This document shows, piece after piece, positions 1-8,801 of a stretch of 44,613 bases of DNA. The notes below the pieces were generated by a model that worked only from the letters and a program-made list of their open reading frames with translations, was not told where the DNA came from and ran no database searches. The translations under genes and the position numbers were made by a program. The stretch spans positions 1 to 44,613 of the forward strand of contig SXWH01000071.1 in NCBI GenBank assembly GCA_005791535.1, given 5' to 3'. Origin of the DNA: Verrucomicrobiaceae bacterium. GTDB lineage: Bacteria; Verrucomicrobiota; Verrucomicrobiia; Chthoniobacterales; Chthoniobacteraceae. Each line of letters begins with the position of its first letter. Positions within the stretch are counted from its first letter, which is position 1.

Positions 1-3000
1 ACCGTCCCAGTATTCCCGGGTCCGGTCGCTTGAACACTCGGAAGAGCGTTCAGCGCTGTTTGGATCTCAGCGGTCGTGGCGGTGCTCGCTAGCGCCGCAG
101 TTTGATCACCGCCGTAGGTGAGAGTAAAAAAGGTTCCCGCCGGCAGTAAACGAATGTTGGTCAGATCCAATGTTTGAATCTCGCCGGTGGTCGCATTGCC
201 CGGCAGACTCTCCGTCGCGGTCAGCGAAAACCCGCCAAATCGGAAAACCTGCTCGCTGCCCGGGAGACCGGGGAGGAATGCACCGGTCGAATCCTTGAGG
301 AGATTCGATGCGTTGACGTAAATATTCTCAACCTTGCTCGCTAGCTGTGGGGTAGCTCCGCGCCCGGCAGCAATTGTCGCGATTACATCTGCGTTGATAT
401 TCGTAACGGCTCCGTTGACACCGAGCTTCGCCCCTGCGCCGCCCGCGCCTGAGAATACACCACCCATCGTCGTGAATCCGTACACTTGACCGTCGCGGAC
501 GCCAATGTCGTGCCCGAGCACGTTCACGCCGGATACACTTCCACCGGCACCTCCCTTCGAGAGCGCATCGCCGCCATTTCCAGCCGCAATATGCCGGAAA
601 ACTGCTTCTGTGGCTATGTCAACCACGTTGACTCCACTAACACTGCCGCCCTTCGAGCCAGAGACTCCTTGCGGAGCATCACCGCCGTCGCCAGCGCGAA
701 TGGTGAACTCAACACCGACAGAGCCGCCCCGTTGCAAAGCCAGACCAGTGATGGATCCGCCATTGGCCCCCTTCTTGAGAGCGCCTCCGCCGTCGCCGGC
801 ACGAACGACCGTGTCACCGTTCGTGTTGTTCACCGCTCCTCCTACATTTGTGATCGAGCCACCCCTGCCGACGTATTTACCATCCGGCGACGCCGATCCG
901 TCACCGGCCCGAACGAGAATGTCGCCATTCGGTGTGGGAACAAGAGTCGCCGATGTGCTGCCGTATCCAAGGTTGCTGATTGAACCACCAGCACCACCGG
1001 CGCTGCCGTTACCAGCGCGGATCGTTAAGGACTGCTGAGCAAACAAGCCCGCGAGTTTATCCGGGCTGCCAGCAATGCTGCCGCCAGCACCTGGACGCGA
1101 TCCAATAAGGCCGCCGTCACCGGCGATCAACTCACCCGTGCCGACTCCCGCAAAGACACCCGCATATAAAATGCTGCCACCTTTTCCCGCCGCAGCATTC
1201 ACACCCGGACCGGATCCTCCGTCGCCCGCGGCGAGAGAACCAAATCCCGGCGTATTCACACTCACGTTCTGGATAGTGCCTCCAGCGCCGCCAGAACCGC
1301 CCGTTCCAATTCCATTTCCACCGATACCAGCAACGATTCGCGTCGAAGCATTGACCGACGTCGGAACGCCACCAACAATCTTCGTAACAGCTCCATCGAT
1401 CGCAACTTCAAGATTACTGATCGCACCTCCCACTCCTCCCTTTCCTTTCACGAGAGCGGAACCGCCATCGCCAGCCAAAACCGTCGGCTCGATGTTCAGC
1501 CCGACGATGGAAAATACAGAAAGTTCACCACCGTTTCCACCGCCCTTATCGCCATCACCACCCGCTCCCGAGCGAATGTTCATAACATTCAAGCCGCCTC
1601 CGGTCGCATTGATATCAGTATCGAGGACCGTAATGCTCTTAACCGAACCGCCCGCGCCACCGCGACCATTCACGCTGTCACCGCCATTCCCTTTAATGCC
1701 ACTGTTGAACTCAAGAACGTTCACGTCACTCTTCGGGATACTAATCGAAGCGATGTTTCCACCAGCTCCGCCGTTGCCAGCATTTCCGTCGCCGCCGATT
1801 CCGGCGTTCAGGACGATTGCATCGGAAACGACGCCGTCACGACTTTCGATGGTTATCGACGCCAAGGCGCCACCTTTCCCTCCAGTCTTGCCATCGGTGC
1901 CGTCACCTGCATCGACTTGAATCTGGCGACCGAGAATCTTAACAGCCGACACCGAACCACCGATTCCTCCGACAGCATTTCCTACGGCGGAACCGCCATC
2001 ACCTGCGCGCACACCGAGGTCCGCGCCGATTGATGCCTCGACGTTCCTAAATGCTGAGTTCGCAACAGAACCACCTGCACCGGCCTTGCCGCCCGTGGGA
2101 ATAACCGCATCGCCGCCAGCACCAGCAACCGCTGAAATCTCGTCGCCACCGGCTTCCGGAACTGAAGCAAGAATGTCCAGAGCGCCGAGATTACCACCCT
2201 TTCCTCCATTCTTACCATCGCCACCCGCACCGCCGAAAATCTGAATGTCATCACGCAAGATGCCATTGCTCAGAATGCGTTTGCCATTGAAGACCGTGTA
2301 GCCGACGAAAACGTCGTTCACCGAACCACCCGCACCGCCGTTTCCAACGGTCGCAGTGCCACCCTGACCCGCGCGGAACACAACTTGATCGTTTGCAGTA
2401 AAATCATCCGCACCAGCGATCGTGATATTTGAAATACTACCGCCCTTTCCACCATTCTTCTTCAACGGGCTGGTCGTGCCACCATCACCAGCCTTCACGA
2501 GAAATCCATCGCTGTCGCCACGAACAAAAACCTTCGTGATACCACCACCCGCAGCACCTTCGCCGCCAATGCCAGCCTCAATGCGATCGGTAATGGAATC
2601 GACGATTATGTTCTGAACCGGGCTGCCAGCCTTGCCGGAACCCGGCGCAAAGTTGAAAACACCGTTCCCACCGGGAGTATCCGTCACCAACCCGCCAGCA
2701 CCGATGTAGCGCGGGAAAAAGTCGAAGGTTTCGCCATTACCCGCAGAACCTGCGAGGATTGCACCCACATCACCACTGATTACGACATTACTAATCTTAC
2801 CGCTCGCGAGGACCTTGCCTCCGACACGCTCGGGAGTTCCGGCGTTATCAATAGTCGCCCCAACCGAGCTACCAACAGTGAATCCCGGGATATTCTGACC
2901 AGCCTTCATCGCGCCACCCATGATCAGAGTGTCGTCGGCAAGGCTCGGCGTGCCTTGTTCGTCAAGATTGTACACTATATCTCCGGAGAGAGCGCCTTTC

Positions 3001-3419
3001 AGCTCAAATTTCGCGTTATTCCCCGCAGCAATTCCAACGATATCCTGCTCGTTCACTTCGTTGTTGCGGACGCCGTTCGAATCTTCCTTGTCGATGAAGA
3101 ACACGACAATATTCCCCGACTGAACCGTGATGAAGTCTTCAACGCTCGAACCCGAAGTCGTCCGGAAAAGCTGGAGACGGTCACCTGCGGAAAGGCGAAG
3201 ATAAAAAGTATCAGCAACACCAGGCAATCCACCGCCGACTGCGCCGGAAATCGGGTCCAATGGAGTGGTCTCCGTGTTAATAAACGGCGAAAGCGGGTCG
3301 GTATCCGTGAAGTCGAAGTCTGGCTGACCGAGCGAATTCGGAATACCCGCGATGATGACACGTGCAGGCGCGATTCGCGATTCGAGGGCTTCGATCAAGC
3401 GATTTGGAGAAGATTTCAT
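1..3419 (-). CDS. Giant glycine-rich repeat surface protein, N-terminal part (C-terminus outside window)
   Basis: Reading leftward, the frame stays open from the ATG at 3419 to the window edge (1139 codons plus two bases). The N-terminus carries ALESRIAPA (residues 11-19), similar to the LEPR-like signature at the start of giant exported proteins in Planctomycetes and Verrucomicrobia. Residues about 20-270 are non-repetitive. About 270-1015 consist of some 18 imperfect repeats of 35-50 residues built on AGDGG, a short variable stretch, GGKGGSI and then a hydrophobic strand (NITI, SVSGVNV and so on). After the repeats comes a stretch of the LTYGGDQTAALA...IQTALNALP type, common in such giants. 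A start nine bases further up (ATG at 3428) is equally possible; neither has a Shine-Dalgarno. No catalytic motif is visible. A role as cell-surface or matrix protein is inference. Confidence 0.8.
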   Translation of the reverse strand, partial: MKSSPNRLIEALESRIAPARVIIAGIPNSLGQPDFDFTDTDPLSPFINTETTPLDPISGAVGGGLPGVADTFYLRLSAGDRLQLFRTTSGSSVEDFITVQSGNIVVFFIDKEDSNGVRNNEVNEQDIVGIAAGNNAKFELKGALSGDIVYNLDEQGTPSLADDTLIMGGAMKAGQNIPGFTVGSSVGATIDNAGTPERVGGKVLASGKISNVVISGDVGAILAGSAGNGETFDFFPRYIGAGGLVTDTPGGNGVFNFAPGSGKAGSPVQNIIVDSITDRIEAGIGGEGAAGGGITKVFVRGDSDGFLVKAGDGGTTSPLKKNGGKGGSISNITIAGADDFTANDQVVFRAGQGGTATVGNGGAGGSVNDVFVGYTVFNGKRILSNGILRDDIQIFGGAGGDGKNGGKGGNLGALDILASVPEAGGDEISAVAGAGGDAVIPTGGKAGAGGSVANSAFRNVEASIGADLGVRAGDGGSAVGNAVGGIGGSVSAVKILGRQIQVDAGDGTDGKTGGKGGALASITIESRDGVVSDAIVLNAGIGGDGNAGNGGAGGNIASISIPKSDVNVLEFNSGIKGNGGDSVNGRGGAGGSVKSITVLDTDINATGGGLNVMNIRSGAGGDGDKGGGNGGELSVFSIVGLNIEPTVLAGDGGSALVKGKGGVGGAISNLEVAIDGAVTKIVGGVPTSVNASTRIVAGIGGNGIGTGGSGGAGGTIQNVSVNTPGFGSLAAGDGGSGPGVNAAAGKGGSILYAGVFAGVGTGELIAGDGGLIGSRPGAGGSIAGSPDKLAGLFAQQSLTIRAGNGSAGGAGGSISNLGYGSTSATLVPTPNGDILVRAGDGSASPDGKYVGRGGSITNVGGAVNNTNGDTVVRAGDGGGALKKGANGGSITGLALQRGGSVGVEFTIRAGDGGDAPQGVSGSKGGSVSGVNVVDIATEAVFRHIAAGNGGDALSKGGAGGSVSGVNVLGHDIGVRDGQVYGFTTMGGVFSGAGGAGAKLGVNGAVTNINADVIATIAAGRGATPQLASKVENIYVNASNLLKDSTGAFLPGLPGSEQVFRFGGFSLTATESLPGNATTGEIQTLDLTNIRLLPAGTFFTLTYGGDQTAALASTATTAEIQTALNALPSVQATGPGNTGT

Positions 3420-3595
3420 GGTGGGCATTGGCTAAACTGGCGGACTTATCGCCGATTTCAATCAGACCGGCAATAGATTTTTAAAGATTTTATCTAACGG
3501 GCGATTCATGATTCTGGAACCGCTGTTTTACGGGTGATAATATTTCCCGCATCGTTGTCCAATTGTGCTCCGGAAGTGAACTTCACAGCAACAGA

Positions 3596-3629
3596 CGTGG
3601 CCGCCCGAATTTCTACCCGGGCGGCCACG
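3596..3629 (-). terminator. Probable terminator hairpin downstream of the DUF3467 gene
   Basis: A perfect 12-bp inverted repeat, CGTGGCCGCCCG (3596-3607) and CGGGCGGCCACG (3618-3629), with a 10-nt loop. On the minus strand it is followed by TCTGTTGCTGT, which is only moderately T-rich. It lies 90 bp after the stop of the minus-strand DUF3467 gene and before the start of the glycine-rich protein, so it could separate the two transcripts. A different role, such as protein binding or RNA processing, cannot be excluded. Confidence 0.5.
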
Positions 3630-3678
3630 CCGTAAACTGCTATTTGAGAACAACGATGGTGTTCAACTTCCGTTTGAG

Positions 3679-3704
3679 TGCCGGTTGGACAAGCCAAACC
3701 GGCA
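3679..3704 (-). other. Inverted repeat just after the DUF3467 stop codon
   Basis: TGCCGGTT (3679-3686) and AACCGGCA (3697-3704) form a perfect 8-bp stem, which GG/CC can extend past one bulged base. It starts 15 bp after the DUF3467 stop on the minus strand. No T-tract follows, so by itself it is a poor intrinsic terminator. It may stabilise the mRNA 3' end or work with the stronger hairpin further on. Confidence 0.35.
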
Positions 3705-3718
3705 GTCTAGGGGAGAAA

Positions 3719-4024
3719 TTAACCGCGAATGCGCTTCTGGAGGTCGAGTTCAATCACGCCGAAACGCTGCTCATAAGCCGCGAGGGTCGCATTGAGATTC
3801 AGGCAGAGACGCTTTGCTGCGTCGGGCGTCATGATCACACGGTTGTCGAGCTTCACTGCCTCGGTCGGAGCCGGGTTGTAAGGATCGGTGTTCACGCCGA
3901 AAGTGAGGTAGACTTCGTTGATGTTCGCGGCGATGCCGACGACGTTTGCGTAGCTGGTTTTCAGACCGGTCGTATCAACTTGGATCTGGGGTTGTGCCGC
4001 TGGGGCTTGTGTTTCTTCGCTCAT
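3719..4024 (-). CDS. DUF3467 family protein
   Basis: A 101-residue protein. After a short Gln/Pro/Ala-rich N-terminus (residues 1-20), the body has the DUF3467 pattern: a strand beginning YANVV (26-30), a strand EVYLTFGV (38-45), then VIMTPDAAKRLCLNL and an amphipathic helix ending YEQRFGVIEL. The usual family length is about 90-110 residues, so this looks complete. The function of the family is not established. No signal peptide or membrane segment is seen, so it is probably cytoplasmic. It is transcribed away from ruvB. The leader before the ATG is A-rich and has no Shine-Dalgarno sequence. Confidence 0.8.
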   Translation of the reverse strand: MSEETQAPAAQPQIQVDTTGLKTSYANVVGIAANINEVYLTFGVNTDPYNPAPTEAVKLDNRVIMTPDAAKRLCLNLNATLAAYEQRFGVIELDLQKRIRG

Positions 4025-4084
4025 GTTGTGTGTTTTTGTATGTTTTTACGGGTTGAGGGCGGGTTCGATAACTGACGGAACTTT

Positions 4085-4119
4085 TCCGCGCAATGGGTTT
4101 TTCACGCAATTTGCGCGGA
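4085..4119. promoter_or_regulatory. Inverted repeat in the DUF3467-ruvB divergent region
   Basis: TCCGCGCAA (4085-4093) and TTGCGCGGA (4111-4119) are perfect 9-bp inverted arms separated by 17 nt. They lie between the divergent starts of the DUF3467 gene and ruvB, a position where a shared operator could sit. Centre-to-centre spacing of the arms is 26 bp, about two and a half helical turns. No known operator consensus is recognised. Confidence 0.3.
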
Positions 4120-4183
4120 TTTGACTGTTTTCATGTTTCTGCTCGCCCGCGCGCCTGTTTTTCCGCAATCCACTGGAAGCTCA

Positions 4184-5206
4184 ATGTCAGACAATTTTGC
4201 AAAGACCATTACGGAAGCGCCGGACACGCCGTTCGACATCTCGCTGCGACCACCGGCGTTCACCGAGTTTGCCGGTCAGGAGAAAGTCCGTGATCAGTTG
4301 ATGGTAATGGTGGACGCTGCAAAACAGCGCGGCGATGTGCTCGAACATGTGCTTCTTTCCGGACCGCCCGGGCTCGGCAAGACGACGCTCGCGCACATTC
4401 TCGCACAGGCCCTTGGAGTCGGGATTCGCTGCACCTCGGGCCCGACCATCGAGAAAGCCGGCGACCTTGCGGGACTACTGACAACTCTGGAACGGGGCGA
4501 CCTGCTTTTCATCGACGAAATCCACGCACTTTCGCGGGTAATCGAAGAGTATCTCTATCCCGCGATGGAGGACTATAAACTCGACATCATCATCGATCAG
4601 GGCCCAAACGCACGCTCCGTGCGGCTGAATCTTCCAAAGTTCACGCTCGTGGCCGCCACCACCCGGTCCGGCATGATCACGGCGCCCTTGCGCTCGCGTT
4701 TCGGGATGACATGCCGCCTCGATTACTACACCGCGGAGGAACTTCAGCAGATCGTAATCCGCAGCGCCGGGCTGCTGAATATTCCCATCGACGAAAAAGG
4801 CGCGCTGGAGGTTGCCGCCCGCTCACGTGGAACGCCGCGTGTGGCGAACAACCTCCTGCGCTGGGTGCGTGATTTCGCGCAGGTGCGCGCAGACGGAAAA
4901 ATCAACCGCGACGTTGCCGATGCCGCCCTGACGATGCGGGATATCGACCGCGACGGACTCGATGAAATGGACAAGCGCCTGCTCGAGGCCCTTGTGCAGA
5001 AATTCGACGGCGGGCCTGTGGGAATCAGCTCGCTCGCGGTAGCCGTGGGCGAGGACGACGGAACGCTTGAGGACGTTCACGAGCCCTATTTGATCATGCA
5101 GGGATACGTCAAACGCACGCCGCAGGGCCGTGTTGCCACGCCGCGCGCATACGAAAAACTCGGGCTCACCGGCATCAAGCGCACGGGCGATCTTTTCGCC
5201 CAATGA
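4184..5206 (+). CDS. ruvB: Holliday junction branch migration helicase RuvB
   Basis: RuvB is the hexameric AAA+ motor that drives branch migration at Holliday junctions together with RuvA, before RuvC cleavage. The 340-residue product is the normal length. It shows Walker [10 protein letters not shown] (about 60-68), Walker [11 protein letters not shown] (about 107-116), sensor I AATTRSG, the arginine finger region PLRSRFG, and the C-terminal winged-helix domain ending in YEKLGL. I chose the ATG at 4184 because it gives the family N-terminus and has GGAAG 5-6 nt upstream, one of the few Shine-Dalgarno-like sites in the window; upstream in-frame ATG codons would add a hydrophobic extension untypical of RuvB. 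ruvA and ruvC are not adjacent. The gene overlaps the following permease by ATGA. Confidence 0.97.
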   Translation: MSDNFAKTITEAPDTPFDISLRPPAFTEFAGQEKVRDQLMVMVDAAKQRGDVLEHVLLSGPPGLGKTTLAHILAQALGVGIRCTSGPTIEKAGDLAGLLTTLERGDLLFIDEIHALSRVIEEYLYPAMEDYKLDIIIDQGPNARSVRLNLPKFTLVAATTRSGMITAPLRSRFGMTCRLDYYTAEELQQIVIRSAGLLNIPIDEKGALEVAARSRGTPRVANNLLRWVRDFAQVRADGKINRDVADAALTMRDIDRDGLDEMDKRLLEALVQKFDGGPVGISSLAVAVGEDDGTLEDVHEPYLIMQGYVKRTPQGRVATPRAYEKLGLTGIKRTGDLFAQ

Positions 5207-6090
5207 TTCCCGCACTTCTCACCACACTGCTGTGGAGTTGCTCCTCCGTCTGCGCGGCGCGCTCGGCGAAACTCGTCGGCGGCAGCACCGCGAATCTCCT
5301 GCGGATGCTAATCGCGGCAATCCTGCTCGGAATCTGGGCGCACACATTCGGCCACGGCCTCGGCGGGCCCGCGCTGCCTTGGTTTATCGCCAGCGGAATT
5401 GTGGGATTCGGGCTCGGCGACGTAGCGATGTTCGCAGCGCTGCAGCGCATCGGACCGCGGCTGACGATGCTGCTCACGCACTGCATCGCCGCACCTCTCG
5501 CCGCGATCACCGAATGGTTCTGGCTCGATTCAAAATTGGGCATCGCGCAGATCGGATGCGCGGTCATCATTCTGATTGGCGTCGCTCTCGCGCTGGCTCC
5601 GGATCGCGGCATGAAAATCCCGCGGCCGGTCTTTTGGAGCGGCGTCGTGTTCGGGCTTTTCTCAGCGGCAGGCCAGGGCTTCGGCTCCGTACTGAGCAGA
5701 AAGGCGAACCACGTCGCCGCACTCGCCGGCCATACGGTGGACGGCGGCACCGCTGCATACCAGCGACTGCTCGCCGGGATCGTCATCGCGTTTATTTTCT
5801 TCCTGATTCTCCGCAGTCGCGACGCAAAACCCGCACCCGGAATATGGCCGAAAGCGTGGTTTTGGATTAGTGCGAATGCGCTGGCGGGCCCAAGTATCGG
5901 CGTCGCTGTCTACCAGTGGGGCGTGGCAACGACTCACACTGGAATTCTGATGCCGATCGTCGCAACGGTTCCGGTCGCCACACAGCTCCTTTTATGGTGG
6001 ATTGACGGCCAGCGCCCGACTGCGCGCACGCTTGTCGGCGGAATCATCGCCGTCGCCGGCGTAATCGCACTTGGCACGGTGGGGCGGTAA
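5203..6090 (+). CDS. EamA/DMT-superfamily permease
   Basis: A 295-residue integral membrane protein with about ten hydrophobic segments, arranged as two repeats of five (roughly 1-140 and 145-295), the layout of the drug/metabolite transporter (EamA) superfamily. Visible features include the N-terminal [19 protein letters not shown] and, in the second half, [19 protein letters not shown] followed by a last helix [16 protein letters not shown]. The substrate cannot be told from sequence; DMT members move amino acids, nucleotides, sugars or cations. The start codon overlaps the ruvB stop (ATGA), so translation is probably coupled, although no functional link to ruvB is evident. It converges on the YdcF-like gene, only 9 bp away. 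Confidence 0.85.
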   Translation: MIPALLTTLLWSCSSVCAARSAKLVGGSTANLLRMLIAAILLGIWAHTFGHGLGGPALPWFIASGIVGFGLGDVAMFAALQRIGPRLTMLLTHCIAAPLAAITEWFWLDSKLGIAQIGCAVIILIGVALALAPDRGMKIPRPVFWSGVVFGLFSAAGQGFGSVLSRKANHVAALAGHTVDGGTAAYQRLLAGIVIAFIFFLILRSRDAKPAPGIWPKAWFWISANALAGPSIGVAVYQWGVATTHTGILMPIVATVPVATQLLLWWIDGQRPTARTLVGGIIAVAGVIALGTVGR

Positions 6091-6099
6091 AGGAAACAG

Positions 6100-6888
6100 C
6101 TACTGCGCAATCCACCCGCGCCGCCGGTACATCTGCCAGCCTACGATTTCATGCAGCCAAATCCCGGCTTTCTCGAAGCCCTGCCAGCTCGGAACGCTCA
6201 ATTGAAAAGGACTGTCGCCCGTGCTCACTGTAGTGAGGAAATTGCACGGTGCAGGGACCACTTCGACTCCCGCGCCACGGAACGTCGCCGCAGCGCGCTT
6301 CATGTGAAACGCAGAGGTCACCAGCAGCACGCGTTTCCAACCCCGCTCGCGTAAAAGCGCGGCTGTTTTCTCCGCCTCTTCACGGGTGTTGGCGGTCGTG
6401 CCAAAGCTAATGACCTCGGCATTTGCGGGCAGTTTCCACGATGCGAGCCACGCTTTCACTACGTCAGCCTCGGATACCGAAACGCCATCAAACTCCGACT
6501 TCCCGCCGCCGAGACAAAGCGCCTGCGCCCGGCCAAGTCGAATCAGCTCAATCCCCATCAGCACTCGGTCCCCAGCCTTTGTGAGATGCATGCCGGCCAT
6601 TTCGAAACGCGAAGGCTCGGTTCCCCCTCCAAGCACGACGACAGCATCGCACTGCGGCAATTCCGCGATTCTCAAACCCGCCCATGGCTTTTCCAAGCCA
6701 CGCAGCAACCAGCCGGGAAAGTCACTACTACCGAAGACGGTGATCATCACGACCATCGCACCCGTGCAACCCGCGAGACGATGCAGTTTTCGCCGCCAGA
6801 GCACGACTGCGAGAATGATCAGGCACAGCCACAAAAATCCCACCGGCTGAATGAGGAGAAGCGCCTGACGCAAAATGAAATCGACCAT
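6100..6888 (-). CDS. YdcF/ElyC-like DUF218 membrane protein
   Basis: A 262-residue protein with two N-terminal membrane helices (about 9-29 and 35-55) followed by a DUF218 domain. Domain hallmarks are AVVVLGGGTEPSR, the TTANTREEAEKTAALL helix, LLVTSAFHMKRA, and the C-terminal HEIVGWQMYRRRGWI. This architecture matches ElyC/YdcF-type proteins; ElyC is linked to cell-envelope integrity and lipid-carrier metabolism in E. coli. ATG at 6888 was taken as start; a GTG one codon upstream is possible. It is third in a minus-strand operon after mqnE and mqnA, 39 bp after mqnA. What it does for quinone metabolism, if anything, is unknown. Confidence 0.85.
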   Translation of the reverse strand: MVDFILRQALLLIQPVGFLWLCLIILAVVLWRRKLHRLAGCTGAMVVMITVFGSSDFPGWLLRGLEKPWAGLRIAELPQCDAVVVLGGGTEPSRFEMAGMHLTKAGDRVLMGIELIRLGRAQALCLGGGKSEFDGVSVSEADVVKAWLASWKLPANAEVISFGTTANTREEAEKTAALLRERGWKRVLLVTSAFHMKRAAATFRGAGVEVVPAPCNFLTTVSTGDSPFQLSVPSWQGFEKAGIWLHEIVGWQMYRRRGWIAQ

Positions 6889-6927
6889 CACCCCACGCTA
6901 GCCGCCGCGCTCGGGATTGAAAAGCCG

Positions 6928-7683
6928 CTACACGAAATCCAGCGCACCGGGCTCGGAAATCAGGCCGTGGCGGACGAGCAAATCAGCGTAGAGCCGAATC
7001 GCCTTCCGTCCGGCCTCGCCGACGTCGAAACGGATGTGTTCTGTGAGATAGCGATGCCGCACCTCGGGCGTGGAAAAATCATCCGCACCAACGATCTCCG
7101 GAATGCTACGGACGCCGCATTCTTTCAGCTCCCGCAACTCATCAACTGCCTCGCGTGGCACCTCGGGGCGCAGCGCCCACAATGCAAATACAAAAGGCAA
7201 GCCGGTGCAGCGCTTCCATTCCGCACCGAGATCGAGAATCCGCCAATCCGCGTTCTTCGGATCGAGCCGGAACTCGATCGCCTGATTGCCTATCAACAAC
7301 CGCGCGTCCCCTTCCCCGCCATATTCGGGATGCAAACCGTGGTGTTCCGCCAGCAACACGCGCAGCAAATGCGCTGAACTCAGCGAAGCAGGATCGAGCG
7401 AAACCGTCCGGACTTCGGAAAGCTCGCCACGATGTGCGAGAAAAACGCTGAACACCGCACCGTCTGATGCGATGGATGCTCCGTCCACCAAACGGTATCC
7501 CGGATGGCGCAATGCTTCAAAAACCGGCACCAGCGCTACATCGAGCGAGTTCTCATGCAGCATCCGCGCAAGCACCGAGGGATGTTCGAAAACTACCGGA
7601 CCATCGAAATCGTGGATCAACGGCACCGAGTTCAGATACTTCACGCAGCCGACCCGCAGCGTGCGAAGTCGCGGGTACTTCAT
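6928..7683 (-). CDS. mqnA: Chorismate dehydratase MqnA (futalosine pathway)
   Basis: MqnA removes water from chorismate to give 3-enolpyruvylbenzoate, the first step of the futalosine route to menaquinone. The 251-residue product begins, after a short basic stretch, with RVGCVKYLNSVPL, the hallmark of the family, followed by the periplasmic-binding-protein-like fold: LARMLHENSLDVALVPVFEA, SDGAVFSVFLAH, SLDPASLSSAHLLRVLL, LLIGNQAIEF and DLGAEWKRCTGLPFVFALWA. The ATG at 7683 overlaps the mqnE stop as ATGA, which supports it over a start ten codons upstream inside mqnE. The enzyme product is the substrate of MqnE, encoded directly upstream. mqnB, mqnC and mqnD are not in the window. Confidence 0.95.
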   Translation of the reverse strand: MKYPRLRTLRVGCVKYLNSVPLIHDFDGPVVFEHPSVLARMLHENSLDVALVPVFEALRHPGYRLVDGASIASDGAVFSVFLAHRGELSEVRTVSLDPASLSSAHLLRVLLAEHHGLHPEYGGEGDARLLIGNQAIEFRLDPKNADWRILDLGAEWKRCTGLPFVFALWALRPEVPREAVDELRELKECGVRSIPEIVGADDFSTPEVRHRYLTEHIRFDVGEAGRKAIRLYADLLVRHGLISEPGALDFV

Positions 7684-8792
7684 GCCGCGACGGGCTCCAG
7701 TTTTCGATACCACGTGTCGCGCTGAAACGGCTCGCGTCCAGCCTCGCGAATCGCCTTTCTCAGCGCAGCAACCGACTGCCCGACAGGCGTCGCGGCACCG
7801 GCCATGTGGAAGATTTTCTCCTCGAAAATCGTCCCGTGCAAATCGTCCACGCCATAATTCAGTGCGACCGACGCCATCTGCAAACCGAGACTAATCCAGT
7901 ACGCCGTGATGTGCTCGAAATTATCGAGATAGATGCGCGACACAGCGAGGTTCCGAAGCTCGTCAAATGCCGTCGCCCGCGGGATGTGGCGCAACTCCGG
8001 ACGCGCCGTTCCGCTTTCAAACGCAAACGGAATGAAACCCGTGAACCCGCCGGTCTCATCCTGCAATGCCCGCAACTGCCGCATATGATCCACACGCTGC
8101 TCGAGCGTTTCAACATGACCGAAGAGCATCGTCGCCGTGCTGCGCATCCCCATTTTGTGCCACGTGCGGTGCACATCCGCCCATTCCTCCGCCGTCTCCT
8201 TCCCGCGGCAGATTCGATCGCGCACACCGGCATCGAATATCTCCGCGCCGCCACCCGTGAGGGCCTGAAGACCCGCATCCTTGAGCTTCGCGAGCGTCTC
8301 ACCGATACTCATTTTAAACACCCGTTCGGCGAGATGGCGGATCTCAACCGCGGTGAATGCCTTGATGAAAAGCGCCGGACTCAGCGCCCGCATGCGCGTC
8401 AGCAATTCGAGATACCAGTCCGGCTTCAGCGTCGGATGAAGCCCGCCGACCATGTGAACCTCGGTGATGCCGCCATCGAGTCCGATTTGCACGCGACGCA
8501 GGATTTCATCAATCGTCAGTTCGAACGCGTGCTCCTCGTTCTTCCGCGCACCGAACGCGCAAAACTGGCAGCGCAGGATGCAATGGTTCGAGTAGTTGAT
8601 ATAAAGATTGTGGATGTAAGTTCCTGCGTTTCCGTTTTTTCGTTCCCGGACCAAGTTAGCGAGAAAACCGACCGCATTTAAATCCCGGCACCGGTAGAGC
8701 GCCATGCACTCGTCCTCGGAAATCCGGCGACCATCCATGACCGCTTGGTGGATGCTTTTAAGTTCAGCCGGAATGAGTTTTTCGACGCGCAT
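7680..8792 (-). CDS. mqnE: Aminodeoxyfutalosine synthase MqnE (radical SAM)
   Basis: MqnE is a radical S-adenosylmethionine enzyme that joins SAM and 3-enolpyruvylbenzoate to form aminodeoxyfutalosine in menaquinone synthesis. The 370-residue product shows the 4Fe-4S ligands C71, C75 and C78 in HCILRCQFCAF. It also shows HMVGGLHPTL (typical of the MqnC/MqnE/CofH group), GGGAEIF, FGHVET, and FIPFAFES near the C-terminal third. Length and motif order fit MqnE rather than MqnC. It heads the operon mqnE-mqnA-ydcF-like, with an ATGA overlap to mqnA. A perfect palindrome TTGTGAAATATTTCACAA lies 10-27 bp upstream of the start codon and suggests redox control by a Rex-type repressor. No Shine-Dalgarno is visible. 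Confidence 0.95.
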   Translation of the reverse strand: MRVEKLIPAELKSIHQAVMDGRRISEDECMALYRCRDLNAVGFLANLVRERKNGNAGTYIHNLYINYSNHCILRCQFCAFGARKNEEHAFELTIDEILRRVQIGLDGGITEVHMVGGLHPTLKPDWYLELLTRMRALSPALFIKAFTAVEIRHLAERVFKMSIGETLAKLKDAGLQALTGGGAEIFDAGVRDRICRGKETAEEWADVHRTWHKMGMRSTATMLFGHVETLEQRVDHMRQLRALQDETGGFTGFIPFAFESGTARPELRHIPRATAFDELRNLAVSRIYLDNFEHITAYWISLGLQMASVALNYGVDDLHGTIFEEKIFHMAGAATPVGQSVAALRKAIREAGREPFQRDTWYRKLEPVAA

Positions 8793-8801
8793 TTTTGTGG
8801 C

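Larger units (their letters stand above)
3429..3718. other. Intergenic region with two hairpins
   Basis: This 290-bp gap lies between two minus-strand genes. It holds the two inverted repeats listed separately (3596-3629 and 3679-3704). It is less GC-rich than its neighbours, particularly near 3480-3545. A 63-codon open frame (3506-3697, minus) exists but has no start context or recognisable family, so I do not call a gene. The promoter of the glycine-rich protein is probably here, but no clear -35/-10 pair stands out. Confidence 0.5.

Noticed and set aside
505-1920. Proline-rich plus-strand frames (for example 505-1038 and 1075-1920)
   Set aside because: They are the mirror of glycine codons in the minus-strand repeat protein and have no start context or domain.
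3506-3697. A 63-codon minus-strand frame between DUF3467 and the repeat protein
   Set aside because: It covers both hairpins, has no start signal and matches no family I know.
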